A stretch of DNA of 9,830 nt. Source: DATFNV01 sp035266225. GTDB lineage: Bacteria; Planctomycetota; Planctomycetia; Gemmatales; Gemmataceae. Below the pieces are notes generated by a model. The model had not been told where the DNA came from. It saw nothing but the letters and a program-made list of their open reading frames with translations, and did no database searches. The stretch covers positions 1-9,830 of the forward strand of contig DATFNV010000104.1 in NCBI GenBank assembly GCA_035266225.1, given 5' to 3'. Numbering within the stretch: the first letter of the stretch is position 1; each line of letters opens with the position of its first letter. The position numbers and the translations under genes were made by a program. Shown here one piece after another: positions 6,342-9,830 of this stretch.

Positions 6342-7190
6342 GTGAGCTTCGAGACAATCTACGGCGTCGATTTCAGCGGGGCGAAGGAGGCGGGCCGCAA
6401 CACCTGGGTCGCCGGGATCGAACCGGTCCGGCGGCGCCGGCCGGGCTACCGCCTGGCGGAGTTGGCGAGCCTGGAGGGCCTGTGCGGCACGGCCGAGCGC
6501 GGGGCGGCCCTGGCATACCTGGTCGGCTTGATAGCGGCCTCGGAAGGGGCGCTGTGGGCGCTCGACTTTCCGTTCGGCTTGCCCGTCGAGGTGATGGACC
6601 CCGGGGCGCCGTGGCCGCGGCAGCTCGAGTTCCTCGGCGCCTGGGGCGAGGATGCTTACGCGGCCGGCGTCGAATGTGTGCGGCGGGCACGAGCGCGGGG
6701 CGGGCCGATGCACGTCCGCCGCCAGACCGACGCCGAGGCGAAGACGCCGTTCGACTGCTACCACTACCGAATCATCTATCAAACATTTTTTGGGATGCGT
6801 GACGTGCTTGGTCCGCTACGGCTGCTGCGGCACACGGCCATCCTGCCGTTCCAGTACCGGCGTCTGGCGACGGCGCGGCGCGTGCTGGTGGAGGCGTGTC
6901 CGTCCTCGACGCTGAAGCGCCTGGGTCTGCCGCACAAGAACTACAAGCAGCCGCAGGGCGGGCCGCTGACGCGCAAGCGCCTTCGGACGCGGCGCCTGAT
7001 CCTCGACGGGCTGGCGCGGCAGGTGGACTTCGATGACGGACAGCGCCGGCTGATGATGCGGAACGGCGGCGGCGACGCGCTCGACGCGGTGATAGCGGCT
7101 GTCGGGGCGGCGCAGGCGTGGCCGGCGGCCGATCACCGGGCCATCGGCCGCCACCCGCGCTACCCGCACGAAGGACGGCTGTTCGTGTGA
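6342..7190 (+). CDS. DUF429 family protein (predicted RNase H-fold nuclease)
   Basis: From the GTG at 6342 the product is 282 residues. It shows the conserved DUF429 series of acidic motifs: IYGVDFSGAK (D10), LWALDFPFG (D75), VEACPSSTLKRLG (E184) and NGGGDALDAVIAAV (D245, D248). By family knowledge these are proposed to form an RNase H-like metal site; the biological substrate is not established. The frame extends to a TTG at 6312, but that codon has no ribosome-binding site and lies inside a dyad. The GTG has GCAGG nine bases upstream and puts the first motif at the expected distance from the N-terminus. No signal peptide, so cytoplasmic. The gene stands alone and converges with the zinc-ribbon gene, 34 bases between the stops. 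Confidence 0.85.
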   Translation: MSFETIYGVDFSGAKEAGRNTWVAGIEPVRRRRPGYRLAELASLEGLCGTAERGAALAYLVGLIAASEGALWALDFPFGLPVEVMDPGAPWPRQLEFLGAWGEDAYAAGVECVRRARARGGPMHVRRQTDAEAKTPFDCYHYRIIYQTFFGMRDVLGPLRLLRHTAILPFQYRRLATARRVLVEACPSSTLKRLGLPHKNYKQPQGGPLTRKRLRTRRLILDGLARQVDFDDGQRRLMMRNGGGDALDAVIAAVGAAQAWPAADHRAIGRHPRYPHEGRLFV

Positions 7191-7224
7191 GGCAGGCGCG
7201 GGCGACGGGACGGCTCCACCTCGC

Positions 7225-7530
7225 TCACGCCCCACCCGCCTTCCCCAGGATGGCCGCGCACGAGGCGCAGTAGCTGCCGTTGTCCCACGACGCCATTAGT
7301 TCCGGGACCGGAATCAAGTCCCCGCACAGTTCGCACACGCGCAGGAGGTATTTCTCCCGGACCTGTGTGTGGAACACGTGCTCCTGTCTCTCGGACAGGG
7401 TGCGCTCCCCACGAGCGAGGACCTGCCTGACGATCCCCTTGACGGCCCCATCGATGCGCTTGGCGTCGATGAGGTGTCGCAGGACATCGCCCTCGTCGCG
7501 GGGCTTCTCGTCGCGGTGCTCCAGGTGCAT
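7225..7530 (-). CDS. Small four-cysteine zinc-ribbon protein (DksA/TraR-finger-like), 101 residues
   Basis: The ATG at 7530-7528 has GGAGGG five bases upstream (7541-7536). Residues 1-62 are highly charged and predicted helical. Residues 66-91 carry CELCG (C66, C69) and CASC (C88, C91), spaced C-x2-C-x18-C-x2-C with an intervening IPxxxLxA. That is close to the C4 finger of DksA/TraR proteins. It lacks the long coiled-coil and acidic tip of true DksA, so a DksA-like action on RNA polymerase is not supported. A small zinc-binding regulatory or structural protein is the safest description. It converges with the DUF429 gene, and no terminator hairpin is obvious between them. Confidence 0.75.
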   Translation of the reverse strand: MHLEHRDEKPRDEGDVLRHLIDAKRIDGAVKGIVRQVLARGERTLSERQEHVFHTQVREKYLLRVCELCGDLIPVPELMASWDNGSYCASCAAILGKAGGA

Positions 7531-7781
7531 GATGGCCCTCCGTCCGCCGCCCGGGTGACAATTCCCTCTCCCCGGACATGTTAGCCAACTGGTCCCCCGT
7601 CGATCCAGGTTAGCCGGTCAGCGGGCCTCGCCGGCGGCGGTCTCAGGTTGTCAGCATCGGCGGGGGCGATAGGATGAGCCTTGTTGACTCCCCGACCGGG
7701 TGTCGAGTGTCAGTAGAGGTCTCAAAAGGGTGAAATCGACGCCGCGGTGAAATGACGGATAGTAGGCAGGAAAAGGAGTTA

Positions 7782-7824
7782 GAACGCGTAGCTCAGTCGG
7801 TAGAGCAACGGACTTGTAATCCTA
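7782..7824 (+). pseudogene. tRNA-Thr(TGT)-like 5' half (tRNA remnant)
   Basis: The segment matches the 5' half of an elongator tRNA: TA at positions 8-9, a perfect D stem GCTC/GAGC (7791-7794, 7803-7806) with loop AGTCGGTA, and an anticodon loop CTTGTAA (7813-7819) giving anticodon TGT (Thr). The anticodon stem keeps only three pairs (GGA/TCC); the outer two are broken. No TTCGA-type T arm or acceptor 3' strand complementary to 7782-7788 follows. It is therefore a truncated or decayed copy, possibly a remnant of an insertion event. It should not be counted as a functional tRNA. Confidence 0.6.
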
Positions 7825-7893
7825 CGGTCTCACGCTTCAAGGGGTTGAAATACCATGAGTTAGCACCAAACGGGGTGCCGGGCGTTCCTTGGA

Positions 7894-7995
7894 AGAGGCT
7901 ATTCGTAACGGGGCCAGACAGGGCGTCTGAGCACCGAAACACCCGAGAATTCGAGGGCTTTGTCGCTACGTCTGACGGCTTTCCGAATAGCCTCT
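7894..7995. repeat. 102-base segment bounded by a perfect 12-bp inverted repeat
   Basis: AGAGGCTATTCG (7894-7905) and CGAATAGCCTCT (7984-7995) are exact reverse complements. Further pairs lie inside: CAGAC 7915-7919 with either GTCTG 7925-7929 or GTCTG 7970-7974, and a bulged CCCGA / TCG-A-GGG hairpin around 7942-7957. The whole segment could fold as a branched RNA or form the ends of a tiny non-autonomous element. There is no T-tract and no clear target-site duplication. Function unknown. Confidence 0.55.
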
Positions 7996-8019
7996 AAAGG
8001 ACGGGCCGGTACACAAGAC

Positions 8020-8056
8020 GCGCCAGCGAGGGAGCGGCTGGTCCCCTCCCTGGCGC
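8020..8056. promoter_or_regulatory. Strong GC hairpin upstream of transketolase
   Basis: GCGCCAG (8020-8026) pairs with CTGGCGC (8050-8056). After one C/C mismatch GAGGG (8028-8032) pairs with CCCTC (8044-8048), leaving an 11-base loop. It ends 88 bases before the transketolase ATG. It may be a leader structure or a terminator for transcripts from the left; without a T-tract neither is certain. Confidence 0.45.
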
Positions 8057-8144
8057 ATCGGGCTCGTGTCGTACCGCAATGCTAACACGATCGGGCCAAA
8101 CCACCGTTCAGTCCGAGGGGCACGCCACTCAGGAGATCAAAGCC

Positions 8145-9830
8145 ATGCCGGATAGCAACAACATCGATCTCGCGTGCATCAACACGATCCGCACGCTCGC
8201 GATGGACGCCGTCCAGGCGGCCAACTCCGGGCACCCGGGCACGCCGATGGCGCTGGCGCCCGTGGCGTACTGCCTGTGGCAGCAGTTCCTGCGCTTCGAC
8301 CCGCAGGATCCGATCTGGCCCAACCGGGATCGCTTCGTCCTCTCGGCCGGCCATGCCTCGATGCTGCTGTACTCGCTGCTGCACCTGACAGGGGTGAAGG
8401 CGGTCAGCAAGGACTACGAGGCCCTGGGCGAGCCGTCAGTGCCCCTGGAGGCGATCAAGCACTTCCGGCAGCTGGACAGCCGCTGCCCCGGCCACCCGGA
8501 GTACCGCTGGACCAGCGGCGTCGAGACCACCACCGGACCGCTCGGCAACGGTCTGGCCACCAGCGTCGGCATGGCCGTCGCCCGCCGCTGGATGGCCGCC
8601 CACTTCAATCGGCCGGGGTTCGAGGACCTGATCGACTTCAACGTCTACGCCCTGTGCGGCGACGGCTGCATGATGGAAGGCATCTCGGCGGAGGCCGCTT
8701 CCCTGGCTGGCCACCTGAAGCTCTCCAACCTGTGCTGGATCTACGACAACAACCACATCACCATCGAGGGGCACACCGCGCTGGCCTTCAGCGACGACGT
8801 GGCGACGCGCTTCATCGGCCACGGCTGGAACGTCACCCGCGTCGGCGACGCCAACGATCAGGAGATGCTGGCGCGGGCCTTCCGCACCTTCCTCGACACC
8901 CGCGACCGGCCGACGCTGATCATCGTGGACAGCCACATCGCCTACGGCGCCCCGCACAAGCAGGACACCAGCGCCGCCCACGGCGAGCCGCTGGGCGAGG
9001 AGGAAGTGCGCTTGACCAAGCGCGCTTACGGCTGGCCGGAGGACGCGAAGTTCTACGTCCCAAATGGTGTGTACGACCACTTCCAGGACGGTATCGGCAA
9101 GCGTGGCAAGGAGCTGCGTGAAACCTGGTTCGACCGGGTGCGTGAGTACCGGGCCAAGTATCCCGAGTTGGCGGAGCAGCTGTACCGCATGCAGCACCGC
9201 CAGCTGCCGGAAGGCTGGGACAAGGACCTGCCCACCTTCGCGGCGGACGCCAAGGGGCTGGCGACTCGGGATTCCTCCGGTAAGGTGCTCAACGCCCTCG
9301 CCAAGAACGTCTCCTGGCTGATGGGCGGCTCGGCCGACCTGGCGCCCTCGACCAAGACTCGGCTCACCTTCGACGGGGCCGGCGACTTCCTCGCGGACAG
9401 TCCCGGCGGGCGCAACCTGCACTTCGGCATTCGCGAACACGCCATGGCCGCGGTCCTCAACGGGATGGCCCTGGTCAAGGTCCGCGCCTACGGGTCCACG
9501 TTCCTGATCTTCAGCGACTACGCCCGGGGGGCAATGCGGCTCAGCGCCCTGATGGAGCTGCCGGTCGTTTACATCTTCACGCACGACTCCATCGGCGTCG
9601 GCGAGGACGGTCCGACGCACCAACCGGTCGAGCAGCTCGCCTCGCTGCGAGCCGTCCCGGGCCTGATCGTGTTGCGCCCCGCGGATGCCAACGAGGTGGC
9701 GGAAGCCTGGAAGGTCGCGGTTCGGCTCAAGGACAAGCCGACCGCCCTGATCCTGACGCGCCAGCCGCTGCCGACGCTGGAGCGCAGCCGCTTCGCCCCG
9801 GCTGCCGGGCTGGCGCACGGCGGCTACGTG
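8145..9830 (+). CDS. tkt: Transketolase (3' partial)
   Basis: Transketolase (EC 2.2.1.1) moves two-carbon ketol units between sugar phosphates in the pentose phosphate pathway using thiamine diphosphate (ThDP) and Mg2+. The ATG at 8145 has AGGAG nine bases upstream (8131-8135). The first 562 codons are present and the frame is open to the window edge; about 100-120 residues are missing, fitting the usual ~660-680. Diagnostic motifs: SGHPGTPM (H30), FVLSAGHAS (H70), GVETTTGPLGNG (~125), the ThDP/Mg motif GDGCMMEG (172-179) ending at YDNN (N203), the catalytic-Glu motif HFGIREHAM (E431), and GEDGPTHQP (H492). The catalytic histidines and the Glu are intact, so the enzyme should be active and cytoplasmic. 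It is separated from the gene to its left by about 600 bases and has its own leader. Confidence 0.96.
   Translation, partial: MPDSNNIDLACINTIRTLAMDAVQAANSGHPGTPMALAPVAYCLWQQFLRFDPQDPIWPNRDRFVLSAGHASMLLYSLLHLTGVKAVSKDYEALGEPSVPLEAIKHFRQLDSRCPGHPEYRWTSGVETTTGPLGNGLATSVGMAVARRWMAAHFNRPGFEDLIDFNVYALCGDGCMMEGISAEAASLAGHLKLSNLCWIYDNNHITIEGHTALAFSDDVATRFIGHGWNVTRVGDANDQEMLARAFRTFLDTRDRPTLIIVDSHIAYGAPHKQDTSAAHGEPLGEEEVRLTKRAYGWPEDAKFYVPNGVYDHFQDGIGKRGKELRETWFDRVREYRAKYPELAEQLYRMQHRQLPEGWDKDLPTFAADAKGLATRDSSGKVLNALAKNVSWLMGGSADLAPSTKTRLTFDGAGDFLADSPGGRNLHFGIREHAMAAVLNGMALVKVRAYGSTFLIFSDYARGAMRLSALMELPVVYIFTHDSIGVGEDGPTHQPVEQLASLRAVPGLIVLRPADANEVAEAWKVAVRLKDKPTALILTRQPLPTLERSRFAPAAGLAHGGYV

Larger units (their letters stand above)
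7531..8144. other. 614-bp stretch without a convincing gene
   Basis: The left part (to ~7715) is GC-rich and featureless apart from repeated GTTAGCC words. From ~7715 to 8000 the sequence is visibly less GC-rich. It holds a tRNA-like half, a repeated GGTCTCA...GAAAT motif (7718-7735 and 7826-7851) and a 102-base hairpin-forming segment. From 8020 a strong GC hairpin precedes the transketolase start. An 81-codon open frame at 7752-7997 is rejected because its first part is a translated tRNA-like sequence and it has no ribosome-binding site. Confidence 0.55.

Noticed and set aside
7894..7995. Integron attC site
   Set aside because: The terminal arms do not match the RYYYAAC / GTTRRRY core sites expected of attC, and no cassette or integrase is nearby.
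7752..7997. 81-codon plus-strand open frame
   Set aside because: Its RVAQSVEQRTCNP segment is the translation of the tRNA-Thr-like half, there is no ribosome-binding site, and it stops inside the inverted repeat.
8436..9818. 460-codon minus-strand frame opposite transketolase
   Set aside because: The plus-strand frame has every transketolase motif; the antisense frame has none.

Overview
The window is GC-rich throughout and reads like a planctomycete chromosome, most likely of the Gemmata group. This is an inference from three things: a giant fusion of Ser/Thr kinase, STAND NTPase and formylglycine-generating-enzyme (FGE)-like domains; a multihaem cytochrome with a carboxypeptidase-regulatory-like domain; and short GC-rich palindromic repeats scattered in and between genes. 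No mobile-element transposase, integrase, reverse transcriptase or CRISPR array is visible.

Layout. (1) Bases 2-3673 (+) hold the last 1,223 codons of a kinase / nSTAND NTPase / transmembrane / helical-repeat / FGE-like C-type-lectin-fold protein; the gene begins outside the window. Its 3' end looks like the variable region of a diversity-generating retroelement (DGR) target: the canonical LRGG...FRPAR tail, no FGE cysteines, a 56-base run with no adenine, and a strikingly AT-rich tract just before it. (2) Bases 3819-5369 (+) encode a membrane-anchored five-haem cytochrome c. (3) A perfect 27-bp inverted repeat overlaps that gene's stop codon and probably terminates transcription from both sides, because a 36-codon gene with a strong ribosome-binding site converges on it (5440-5550, -). 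(4) A 70-residue putative secreted protein lies at 5805-6017 (-). It is divergent from a DUF429-family gene (6342-7190, +), which converges on a small four-cysteine zinc-ribbon gene (7225-7530, -). (5) About 600 bp without a convincing gene (7531-8144) contain a broken tRNA-Thr(TGT)-like 5' half and a 102-base hairpin-forming segment of unknown nature. (6) Transketolase starts at 8145 (+) and runs off the right edge after 562 codons.

The genes do not form one operon: strand changes, large gaps and terminator-like palindromes separate them. Transketolase is central carbon metabolism, the cytochrome is periplasmic electron transfer, and the large kinase-STAND protein looks like a membrane-linked sensor or conflict protein. 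The candidate undescribed system is that protein with its putatively hypervariable C-terminal binding face. No template repeat or reverse transcriptase is in the window, so the DGR link is a testable hypothesis, not a demonstrated fact.
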